From contig JBKHCL010000108.1 in assembly GCA_046541875.1 (NCBI GenBank), positions 1-10,217 on the forward strand: a stretch of DNA of 10,217 bases, read 5' to 3'. The number at the start of each line of letters is the position of its first letter. The first letter of the stretch is position 1. Under the pieces are notes generated by a model. It was not told the DNA's origin and did no database searches. It saw only the letters and a program-made list of their open reading frames with translations. Positions 5,538-10,217 of the stretch are shown here, piece by piece. The position numbers were made by a program, and so were the translations under genes. The DNA comes from CAZFPT01 sp046541875 (lineage in GTDB: Bacteria > Planctomycetota > Phycisphaerae > SM23-33).

Positions 5538-6977
5538 CTATTCTGAGTCCGTGTCGGCCTTGGCGTCGTCGGGGGTGAGCTTGGCCCGCAGGTGGTCCGG
5601 GCCGATGACCTTGGCTTCCTCCTGGCCGGGCATTTTCCACTTGAGGACCATTCCTGCCCCACCGTCGCCCTGGTAGTAGTCGATGCGGATCGGTACCATG
5701 CCGGCTGAGAGCTTCACCTTGAAGATCTCCTCGTCCATACCCTGATCGATCCAGTCGTCCAGGACCTTCTTCCCGTCGATCCAGATGCGTTTGCCGTCGT
5801 CGCTGCCGGCGACGAAGGTGTACTCGCCCTCTTTGGACACCGCCAGCAGGCCGGTCCAGCGGATCGAGATTTCCGTCTTTCGGCCTTCGGGGTACTTGAA
5901 TTGGCTGCCGTCGTCGTCGGGGAAGTTGATCGCCGGGTCAATCCGGACCATGACGCGCTTGTCGAACGAGTCGCCGTGGAAGTACTCGCCCCGCAGCCCC
6001 CGCTTGTAGAGCCCCATCATCCCGGCGTACTTCGCGGCGACAGCAGACGCGGCGGCATTGTCGGACTTGGTTGCCTTTTTGAGATACGCCCGCACGGTGG
6101 CGAACGCGTCGTTGTCGTCCAGCAACTCATTGAATCTGTTGGCGTCGCCGTCTGCCCGCTGCTCGGCCGCCTTGGCCAGGGCGGCTGCGAGCTCTATCTG
6201 CCGGAATGACTCGTCCTTCTCAACCAGTGGCAGGAGGCCTTTGAGTATGCTCGCGGGCAGGGGGGCTTCCCAGTCGGGCAGGGCGGAGGTAATGACCGTG
6301 TGCATCGCCTCGGAGGGCTTGCCCTGGAGCTTATCCAGGAAGATCGGCAGGGCCCTGTCGTCCTGCCATTCGCCCAGCCAGCGGGCGGCTTCGACGGCCA
6401 ACTCGCCGTCGTTGTTTCGCAAAGCCTTGCGGAGGTGGATCAGCCCCGTATCGCCGGCGTTACGAATGGTGCGCGCCGCGGTGAGTCGCTCGGTGGGGGT
6501 CTTGCTGGTGAGGTTCTCAAGTGCGAACGGCACGCTCGCGCTCAACTCGCGATGGTCCCTCAGCCGCGCGAGAGTGCCCTTGAGCTCATCGATACGCGGA
6601 TGCCCCCGGAAACGCCGCTGCATTTTGAAGACAAGGCGCATCGCCTGCGAGAAGCGGGCCTGCTCTTCCAACACGCGGACCTCATCGAGGGCCTCCTCGA
6701 AGTCGCCCTCCTCCCACCGGGGTTCGTTCGGGTCGGGTGAAACGTCGTTCGGGTCGGCGACGGTCTCCGGGTCGGTCACGAGCACATTGGGGTCCTCTTC
6801 GGGCTCGTCGTCCGGGAGGGGGGTCGCCTCGTTGGCGTCGGGGGTGTTGGGTTCGTGATCGGTCGGCGTGGAGTGGGGTTGCTTGGCCGACGTGTTCGGT
6901 TCGTCGCCCGAGGGGGCGTCGCAGCCGACCGGAACCAGTATGGAGATCATCGCTATCAGCGTCAGGCGTCGAAACAT
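5538..6977 (-). CDS. PA14-domain lipoprotein with a HEAT-like repeat region
   Basis: A 479-residue exported protein. Residues 1-18 form a signal peptide ending VPVGC with Cys19; Pro at -3 is unusual for a lipobox, so lipidation is likely but not certain. Residues 20-88 are an acidic, Pro-rich linker with five Glu/Asp-Pro-Asn motifs (26, 42, 62, 75 and 82). Residues 88-145 are charged and helical. Residues about 160-225 resemble HEAT-like helical repeats (AARTIRNAGDTGLIHLRKAL, then VEAARWLGEWQDDRALPIFL). Residues about 327-465 are a PA14 domain: GLRGEYFHGDSF, ISIRWTGLLAVSKEGEYTF and GSDDGKRIWIDGKKVLDDW are close to the family pattern. PA14 domains are carbohydrate-linked beta-barrels, so a role in binding surface or environmental glycans is plausible. 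The ATG at 6977 has no strong Shine-Dalgarno. Confidence 0.88.
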   Translation of the reverse strand: MFRRLTLIAMISILVPVGCDAPSGDEPNTSAKQPHSTPTDHEPNTPDANEATPLPDDEPEEDPNVLVTDPETVADPNDVSPDPNEPRWEEGDFEEALDEVRVLEEQARFSQAMRLVFKMQRRFRGHPRIDELKGTLARLRDHRELSASVPFALENLTSKTPTERLTAARTIRNAGDTGLIHLRKALRNNDGELAVEAARWLGEWQDDRALPIFLDKLQGKPSEAMHTVITSALPDWEAPLPASILKGLLPLVEKDESFRQIELAAALAKAAEQRADGDANRFNELLDDNDAFATVRAYLKKATKSDNAAASAVAAKYAGMMGLYKRGLRGEYFHGDSFDKRVMVRIDPAINFPDDDGSQFKYPEGRKTEISIRWTGLLAVSKEGEYTFVAGSDDGKRIWIDGKKVLDDWIDQGMDEEIFKVKLSAGMVPIRIDYYQGDGGAGMVLKWKMPGQEEAKVIGPDHLRAKLTPDDAKADTDSE

Positions 6978-7032
6978 GCGTTACACCATGGGGGTTGTGC
7001 TGCGGGATCGCGAATTTGCTGCTTGTCGATCG

Positions 7033-7061
7033 TTCATAGACGATCTCGCCCCTGCGGGCAA
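7033..7061 (-). promoter_or_regulatory. Candidate promoter for the PA14 lipoprotein gene
   Basis: On the minus strand TTGCCC (7061-7056) and TATGAA (7038-7033) are separated by 17 bp, each matching four of six consensus bases. It lies about 56 bases upstream of the ATG at 6977. The inverted repeat GATCGT/ACGATC (7028-7045) brackets the -10 and the repeat beginning at 7057 touches the -35, so both could be operator sites. This is inferred from consensus matching only. Confidence 0.35.
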
Positions 7062-7137
7062 GAGCATTTGACGGACACTTATTCAATGCTCTGCCGGCTG
7101 TGGGGTTTCGTACGTGTATCGCGCTGCGGCAGCGCAT

Positions 7138-7166
7138 TTGCCTCGACGGGGGGCAAATCGTAGATT
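7138..7166 (+). promoter_or_regulatory. Candidate promoter for the small secreted protein gene
   Basis: TTGCCT (7138-7143) and TAGATT (7161-7166) are separated by exactly 17 bp, each matching four of six consensus bases. Transcription would begin near 7173, giving a leader of about 94 nt that contains the hairpins at 7175-7209 and 7211-7226. The inverted repeat ATTTGCC/GGCAAAT (7136-7158) covers the -35 and much of the spacer, as a repressor operator would. Confidence 0.35.
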
Positions 7167-7266
7167 CCGGGTGCGACGAATCGGCCTGCGTGCAGACGCC
7201 GGATTCGTCAGGGGGCATGCGTCCCCGAGCAGGACAACTGGAGACTCACAGCCCGGGAGGTTGCGC

Positions 7267-7539
7267 ATGATGCACAAAACTTCGATTTTCGCCGCCGTGA
7301 TCGTTCTGCTCCCGATTGGCCTGTCGGGGGGAGACGCATTCTGTGATTCCCTGACCGAGCCCCCCACCGGGACGATGGACCGCCCCGCCCGGACCGTCTA
7401 CTGCCTCGATGAGATCGACCTGTTGGACTGCGCGCTGCCGACGCTCAGCACGCTCGATTGGCCCGCGAGCGGCCCGGAGGCTACCACTTCAGATGGATCG
7501 TGCGTCCGTCCTTCTCCAGCGTCACCGAGTTGGAAGTAA
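7267..7539 (+). CDS. Small secreted protein of unknown function, overlapping the convergent gene
   Basis: From the ATG at 7267 the frame encodes 90 residues. A strong Shine-Dalgarno GGGAGG (7255-7260) lies six bases upstream, which decides this start over the longer frame from 7114. Residues 1-26 form a clear signal peptide: MMHK, a hydrophobic core (SIFAAVIVLLPIGLSGG), then a likely cleavage near DAFC. The mature part is acidic to neutral with scattered cysteines (Cys26, one in VYCLDEIDLLDC, its second Cys, and one near the end) and no family I know. The last 59 bases overlap the 3' end of the convergent membrane-protein gene, so the C-terminal SDGSCVRPSPASPSWK is encoded opposite that gene's coding DNA. 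It may be an intact small exported protein or one whose original end was lost and replaced by readthrough into the neighbour. Confidence 0.6.
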   Translation: MMHKTSIFAAVIVLLPIGLSGGDAFCDSLTEPPTGTMDRPARTVYCLDEIDLLDCALPTLSTLDWPASGPEATTSDGSCVRPSPASPSWK

Positions 7540-8386
7540 CCCGCTTCAACGTCGCCCCGTCCACCCGCTGCCCGATGCGGACGCACTTGCCGTTGATCAT
7601 CGCGAGGTTCCCGCCGGGCCCGTTGACGATCGCCTGCAGCGTGTAGCCGTCGCGCGACCGGGCGTCGGCTGACTCGTCACGGACGGGGGACGCCGGCTTG
7701 GAGTGTGCCTGCCCCGGAGCGCCGCTGTGAGCGTCGGAGGCCTTCTCTTTACCGGATCGGCCGGCTTTGACCAGGTCCATCAGCCTGCCCACGGTGCTCT
7801 TCCCGCCGCCGTCCTGGTGTTGGTCCGTCGACGTCGCCTTGCCGGGGTTGTCGTCTTTGCCCTGGGCGGCTTCCACCGATCGCCGGGTGGGGTCGTTGAG
7901 GCGCTCTTCCACGAGCTTTCGGTGCTCGGGGGTTTCGTTGCCCTTTTCGCGCAGGTAAGAGACGTGGTCTTCCAGGTCGCCCAGGGCGTTGCGCATCTGG
8001 TTCCAGCCCAGCCGAACGCCCAGCGCCAACCCGCCGAGCATGACCACCGCAGCCACATAGTGCATCAGGCGGCGGGTTCCGGTGGCTTTGGGGGCTGCCA
8101 GCTCGTCGGGCACGGTAAACCCGTCCTGCGGGGGCGCCTCGGTGAGCCGATAGGCCGGCGTCTCGTCCGCCAGCGGGATCAGCCCATCGTCACTGGCGGG
8201 GACGTCCTGGCCGTCGAGAGTTTCTGCCGGCGAGCGGGTCTGCTCCTGGCCGGGCCAGTCCCAGCTTTCCAGGTCCACCTCTTCGGCGTTCTCCTGCCCG
8301 GCGGCGGGGAAGGTCGGCTCCGTCGCCGGCTGATCCGGGGTGGGTTCGTGATTTGATGAATCGTCGATGGACTCGTCCTGGAACAT
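7481..8386 (-). CDS. Single-pass membrane protein with a GspB-like C-terminal module
   Basis: A 301-residue protein starting at the ATG at 8386, six bases after GGAGGT (plus strand 8393-8398); a longer frame to 8479 lacks this site. Residues 1-105 are acidic and disordered-looking. A transmembrane helix lies at about 108-124 after Arg105-Arg106, so the N-terminus should be cytoplasmic. Residues 125-245 are a charged, Gly/Ser/Lys-rich periplasmic linker. The last ~55 residues (from GYTLQAIV, through AMINGKCVRIGQRVDGATL to VTLEKDGRTIHLKW) follow the pattern of the C-terminal domain of type II secretion GspB and the related PilP/MshK proteins, where a small beta domain sets the periplasmic assembly. 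No other secretion or pilus gene is in the window. Topology is well supported; the GspB relation is a resemblance. A CCCGC/GCGGG hairpin (8411-8426) precedes the ribosome binding site. Confidence 0.8.
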   Translation of the reverse strand: MFQDESIDDSSNHEPTPDQPATEPTFPAAGQENAEEVDLESWDWPGQEQTRSPAETLDGQDVPASDDGLIPLADETPAYRLTEAPPQDGFTVPDELAAPKATGTRRLMHYVAAVVMLGGLALGVRLGWNQMRNALGDLEDHVSYLREKGNETPEHRKLVEERLNDPTRRSVEAAQGKDDNPGKATSTDQHQDGGGKSTVGRLMDLVKAGRSGKEKASDAHSGAPGQAHSKPASPVRDESADARSRDGYTLQAIVNGPGGNLAMINGKCVRIGQRVDGATLKRVTSNSVTLEKDGRTIHLKW

Positions 8387-8493
8387 GCGCGCACCTCCAA
8401 AATGCTGCCTCCCGCGTCGCTGCGGGCCTCCGTTGGCTTGGTCGGCCGATTCTTCGGGCGACTTGACCAGTGAAAACAACCCACGGGGCGGGG

Positions 8494-8499
8494 TAGAAT
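8494..8499 (+). promoter_or_regulatory. Candidate -10 element of the acetyltransferase gene
   Basis: TAGAAT (8494-8499) lies 26 bases before the ATG at 8526 and matches five of six -10 consensus bases. The nearest -35-like TTGACC (8463-8468) is 25 bp away, too far for a standard promoter, and the hexamer at 17-bp spacing is TGAAAA. It is therefore a half-supported site. Confidence 0.3.
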
Positions 8500-8525
8500 G
8501 CCCCCGACCTGCTCAGGAGCATCCC

Positions 8526-9023
8526 ATGGTGAACATCCGCAATGCCCAGCGGCGTGACCTGCCGGCGATCAATGCGATCTACAACGAGGTGGTGGAGCAT
8601 TCGACCGCCTGCTTCGATCTCGAACCGATCTCCGCCGACCAGCGCGAGACGTGGTTCGACGCCCACGGGGGCGATCGGCCTGTCCTGGTAGCCGAGCAGG
8701 ACGGCCGGGTCGTTGGCTGGGCGGGGCTGCACACGTTCATCCACAAGCAGGGCTCGCGACACGTGGCCGAGCTGAGCGTCTATGTGGATCGCGCGCATCG
8801 CAGCCGGGGCATCGGGCGATCGCTGATGGAGGCGGTGCTGGAGGCGGGTCGCTCTGCGGGCGTGAGGCGGATCGTGTCCTACATCGCCGGGGGCAACCAG
8901 GCCAGCATCCACCTGCACGAATCGATGGGATTCACCCACGTGGGCGTGCTGGAGGGGATGGGCTATAAATTCGGGCAGTACGTGGATGTGACGGTCATGC
9001 AGCGGTCCCTCGGGGACGAATGA
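8526..9023 (+). CDS. GNAT-family N-acetyltransferase, phosphinothricin/amino-acid acetyltransferase type
   Basis: A 165-residue cytosolic acetyltransferase that would transfer acetyl from acetyl-CoA to an amine, in the PAT/Bar/YncA subgroup acting on amino acids or analogues. It shows the subgroup pattern: NAIYNEVVEHSTACFDLEP at 16-34, RETWFDAH at 40-47, PVLVAEQDGRVVGWAGL at 52-68, AELSVYVDRAHRSRGIGRSL at 81-100 with acetyl-CoA loop RSRGIG (92-97) and Glu82 at the position of the PAT catalytic acid, and NQASIHLHESMGFTHVGVLE near the C-terminus. The length fits the family. The ATG at 8526 follows AGGAG (8515-8519) by six bases; the longer upstream frame to 8367 crosses the divergent gene's start and is rejected. 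It is transcribed divergently from the GspB-like gene. The substrate is unknown, and it is unlikely to be a dedicated resistance gene given the housekeeping context. Confidence 0.9.
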   Translation: MVNIRNAQRRDLPAINAIYNEVVEHSTACFDLEPISADQRETWFDAHGGDRPVLVAEQDGRVVGWAGLHTFIHKQGSRHVAELSVYVDRAHRSRGIGRSLMEAVLEAGRSAGVRRIVSYIAGGNQASIHLHESMGFTHVGVLEGMGYKFGQYVDVTVMQRSLGDE

Positions 9024-9122
9024 CCAGTGGGCCCGGCGTGGTTTCACCCGGCGGTGGGCTTTGAGAGTCGTTTCGCGGGCGTTCCGGACGTGCGGCCCGG
9101 TCGCTTTCGTCGGTTGCTTTAC

Positions 9123-9152
9123 TTGCAGGCATCGGGCAGGGGCGCGTATACT
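9123..9152 (+). promoter_or_regulatory. Promoter of the ribH-nusB operon
   Basis: TTGCAG (9123-9128) and TATACT (9147-9152) are 18 bp apart, with four and five matches to the respective consensus hexamers. Transcription would start near 9159, leaving a short leader of about 25 nt that carries AAGGAG (9169-9174) nine bases before the ribH ATG. The leader is far too short for an FMN riboswitch, so ribH is probably not controlled that way. Confidence 0.55.
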
Positions 9153-9183
9153 TCGGATTGAGAGTCCTAAGGAGCAGAGCCCT

Positions 9184-9657
9184 ATGAAGCAATACGAAGG
9201 CCAACTGATCGCATCGGCAGACGCCCGGTTCGCGATCATCGTCAGCCGGTTCAATGAATTCGTGACCTCCAAGCTGCTGGGCGGGGCGACCGACGCTCTG
9301 TCGCGCCACGGGGTGGACGTCGACAAAAACGTCGAGGTGGTCTGGTCGCCCGGGAGTTTTGAGATCCCTCTGCTGGCGGGGAAACTCGCCGCCAGCGGGC
9401 GGTACGCCGCGGTCATCTGTCTCGGTGCGGTCATTCGCGGCGGCACCGATCATTACAACTACATTGCCTCGGAGGTGGCCAAGGGCGTCGCCCAGGCGGC
9501 GATGAACACGTCCGTCCCGTGCATTTTCGGTGTGTTGACGTGCGACACCATCGAGCAGGCGATCGAGCGGGCGGGCACGAAGGCCGGCAACAAGGGCGCC
9601 GACGCCGCCAATTCGGCGATCGAGATGGCCAACCTCCTCGACCAGTTGCCGTCCTGA
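9184..9657 (+). CDS. ribH: RibH: 6,7-dimethyl-8-ribityllumazine synthase
   Basis: A 157-residue cytosolic enzyme, usual length, condensing 3,4-dihydroxy-2-butanone 4-phosphate (made by RibBA of this window) with 5-amino-6-ribitylaminouracil to give lumazine; the family assembles as pentamers or 60-subunit capsids. Conserved segments in order: VSRFNEFVTSKLLGGA at 20-35 with Phe23 that stacks on the pyrimidine, WSPGSFEIPL at 54-63, CLGAVIRGGTDHYNYI at 79-94 with catalytic His90, FGVLTCDTIEQAIERAG at 115-131 with Arg129 for phosphate, then TKAGNKGADAANSAIEMA. All key residues are intact. The ATG at 9184 has AAGGAG upstream. nusB begins 16 bp after the stop, the common ribH-nusB arrangement. Confidence 0.97.
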   Translation: MKQYEGQLIASADARFAIIVSRFNEFVTSKLLGGATDALSRHGVDVDKNVEVVWSPGSFEIPLLAGKLAASGRYAAVICLGAVIRGGTDHYNYIASEVAKGVAQAAMNTSVPCIFGVLTCDTIEQAIERAGTKAGNKGADAANSAIEMANLLDQLPS

Positions 9658-9673
9658 CCGGCCGGGGGTTTCT

Positions 9674-10099
9674 GTGGCACAACATCACAAAGCGCGACGA
9701 TTGGCGATGCAGGGGCTCTGCTGCCTGGACAGCCAGGGCAGCCCCGCCATCGACCTGGTCGTGGAGTTCATCGAGGACGCCCGCGACGAGGAGGCGACCA
9801 TTCGCGAAGCCCGCTCGCTGATGCTCGGGGCCTTTCATGACATCGAGCAGGCCGACGCGGTGCTCAAGCGACACGCCCGCCACTGGGACCTCGAACGTCT
9901 GGCGCTGGTGGACCGGAACATCCTGCGGATCGCCACCCATGAGATGCTCACCGGCAGAGTGCCGCACAAGGTGGCCATCTCCGAGGCGATCCGCCTGGCG
10001 AAGGAGTTCTCCTCCGCCCAGAGCCCACGGTTCATCAACGGGATCCTCGACGCGGTGGCCAGGGAAATCCGGGAGCACACCACCCGCCAGCCCCGCTGA
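9674..10099 (+). CDS. nusB: NusB transcription antitermination factor
   Basis: A 141-residue all-helical RNA-binding protein that, with NusE (S10), binds boxA RNA and promotes antitermination on rRNA operons. The N-terminus AQHHKARRLAMQGLCCLD carries the basic RR motif of helix 1 used in RNA contact. The C-terminal half matches the family: ALVDRNILRIATHEML, then PHKVAISEAIRLAKEFSS and SPRFINGILDAVAREI, the strongly conserved last helices. The start is GTG at 9674, with GGGGG (9664-9668) as a weak ribosome binding site; the spacing from ribH is 16 bp, so coupling is likely. The length is typical and nothing is missing. Confidence 0.96.
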   Translation: MAQHHKARRLAMQGLCCLDSQGSPAIDLVVEFIEDARDEEATIREARSLMLGAFHDIEQADAVLKRHARHWDLERLALVDRNILRIATHEMLTGRVPHKVAISEAIRLAKEFSSAQSPRFINGILDAVAREIREHTTRQPR

Positions 10100-10134
10100 G
10101 ACAGCGCCGGGCGTCCCGCGGAAGAAGGTTCCTG

Positions 10135-10153
10135 CATGGGCCAAATGCCCATG
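10135..10153. repeat. Perfect 7-bp hairpin downstream of nusB
   Basis: CATGGGC (10135-10141) pairs perfectly with GCCCATG (10147-10153) across the loop CAAAT, 36 bases after the nusB stop. It lacks a T-tract. Its build (7-bp stem, 5-base loop) resembles the neighbouring repeat unit, so I group it with a dispersed palindromic repeat family instead of calling it a terminator. Confidence 0.6.
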
Positions 10154-10162
10154 GTACAAACC

Positions 10163-10217
10163 ACGTAGCACGGCCTTCCAGGCCGTGTTTGCCGTTTACG
10201 TAGCACGGCCTTCCAGG
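10163..10217. repeat. Palindromic repeat unit in tandem with 35-bp period, cut by the window edge
   Basis: A 20-base sequence at 10163-10182 recurs exactly at 10198-10217, an offset of 35 bases, and the second copy is still matching at the last base. Within copy one, CACGGCCT (10169-10176) pairs with AGGCCGTG (10180-10187) across TCC, equivalent to a 7-bp stem with a TTCCA loop, followed by TTT. The first arm of the same palindrome is complete in copy two (10204-10211). With only one full period visible, I cannot tell a tandem repeat from an array or a repeated terminator. Confidence 0.8.

Larger units (their letters stand above)
6978..7266. other. Divergent intergenic region dense in inverted repeats
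   Basis: This 289-bp stretch between two divergent genes holds no convincing gene. It contains six perfect inverted repeats: 7028-7033/7040-7045 (GATCGT/ACGATC), 7061-7068/7085-7092 (AGAGCATT/AATGCTCT, extendable with one bulge to 7057/7095), 7121-7126/7130-7135 (GCGCTG/CAGCGC), 7136-7142/7152-7158 (ATTTGCC/GGCAAAT), 7175-7182/7202-7209 (GACGAATC/GATTCGTC, extendable inward by GGC/GCC with a bulge) and 7211-7214/7223-7226 (GGGG/CCCC, extendable inward by two pairs). Candidate promoters face both ways. The last two hairpins would lie in the 5' leader of the small secreted protein. I could not match the region to a known riboswitch, an RNA family or an insertion sequence end. Confidence 0.6.

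Noticed and set aside
7114..7266. Upstream extension of the small secreted protein (start at 7114)
   Set aside because: It would bury the signal peptide and runs through the inverted repeats as Arg-rich sequence; the ATG at 7267 has GGGAGG at ideal spacing.
8463..8499. TTGACC / TAGAAT as a full promoter for the acetyltransferase
   Set aside because: The spacing is 25 bp, outside the 16-18 bp that sigma-70-type promoters use; only the -10 is kept as a candidate.
9024..9183. FMN riboswitch or terminator between the acetyltransferase and ribH
   Set aside because: None of the FMN riboswitch conserved boxes is visible and the promoter sits close to the gene. CCCGGCG occurs twice as a direct repeat but does not make a convincing hairpin with a T-tract.
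8190..9446. 418-codon minus-strand frame across the acetyltransferase and the ribH start
   Set aside because: It covers an intergenic region, two real genes and a promoter; nothing in its translation is recognisable.
10163..10217. CRISPR array
   Set aside because: The visible unit repeats as a whole, with no demonstrable unique spacer, and the repeated part is itself a strong hairpin; only one period is visible and no cas gene is near.

Overview
The window is GC-rich chromosomal DNA carrying 13 protein genes that I can support. I see no rRNA, tRNA, transposase or CRISPR array. The mix suggests a planctomycete-like bacterium (Planctomycetota, perhaps Phycisphaerae): a PA14-domain lipoprotein with an Asp/Glu-Pro-Asn-rich linker, a fused RibBA with a lengthened loop, a stand-alone MEMO-family protein, a Gfo/Idh/MocA oxidoreductase, and short palindromic repeats at the right edge. 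This is inferred from gene content only; no phylogenetic marker settles it.

Layout: positions 1-2978 are a minus-strand run, probably one operon read right to left: a two-helix membrane protein, a PgsA-type CDP-alcohol phosphatidyltransferase, the bifunctional riboflavin enzyme RibBA, and a lipoprotein that overlaps ribBA by four bases and leaves the window at position 1. A 98-bp divergent region separates this from plus-strand genes for a MEMO-like metalloprotein (3077-3952), a Gfo/Idh/MocA oxidoreductase (4032-5033) and a small membrane-anchored protein (5084-5533). The last is convergent, with a 4-bp gap, to a PA14/HEAT-like lipoprotein gene on the minus strand (5538-6977).

Positions 6978-7266 form a 289-bp intergenic region dense in perfect inverted repeats, with a candidate promoter facing each way. 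It is followed by a small secreted cysteine-containing protein (7267-7539), whose 3' end overlaps the 3' end of a convergent gene for a single-pass membrane protein with a GspB-like C-terminal module (7481-8386, minus). Divergent from that gene is a GNAT acetyltransferase (8526-9023). Then come ribH and nusB (9184-10099), a two-gene operon with a recognisable promoter. After nusB the window ends in palindromes: one 19-bp hairpin, then a second hairpin-forming unit that repeats with a 35-bp period and is cut by the window edge.

Functional links: RibBA and RibH make the two halves and the lumazine of riboflavin synthesis, but they lie about 7.5 kb apart on opposite strands and neither leader shows an FMN riboswitch. 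The other genes are membrane, envelope or housekeeping functions without an obvious common pathway. I found no clear defence island, biosynthetic cluster or mobile element. The least explained parts are the inverted-repeat-rich region at 6978-7266 with its small secreted gene, and the palindromic repeats at the right end.
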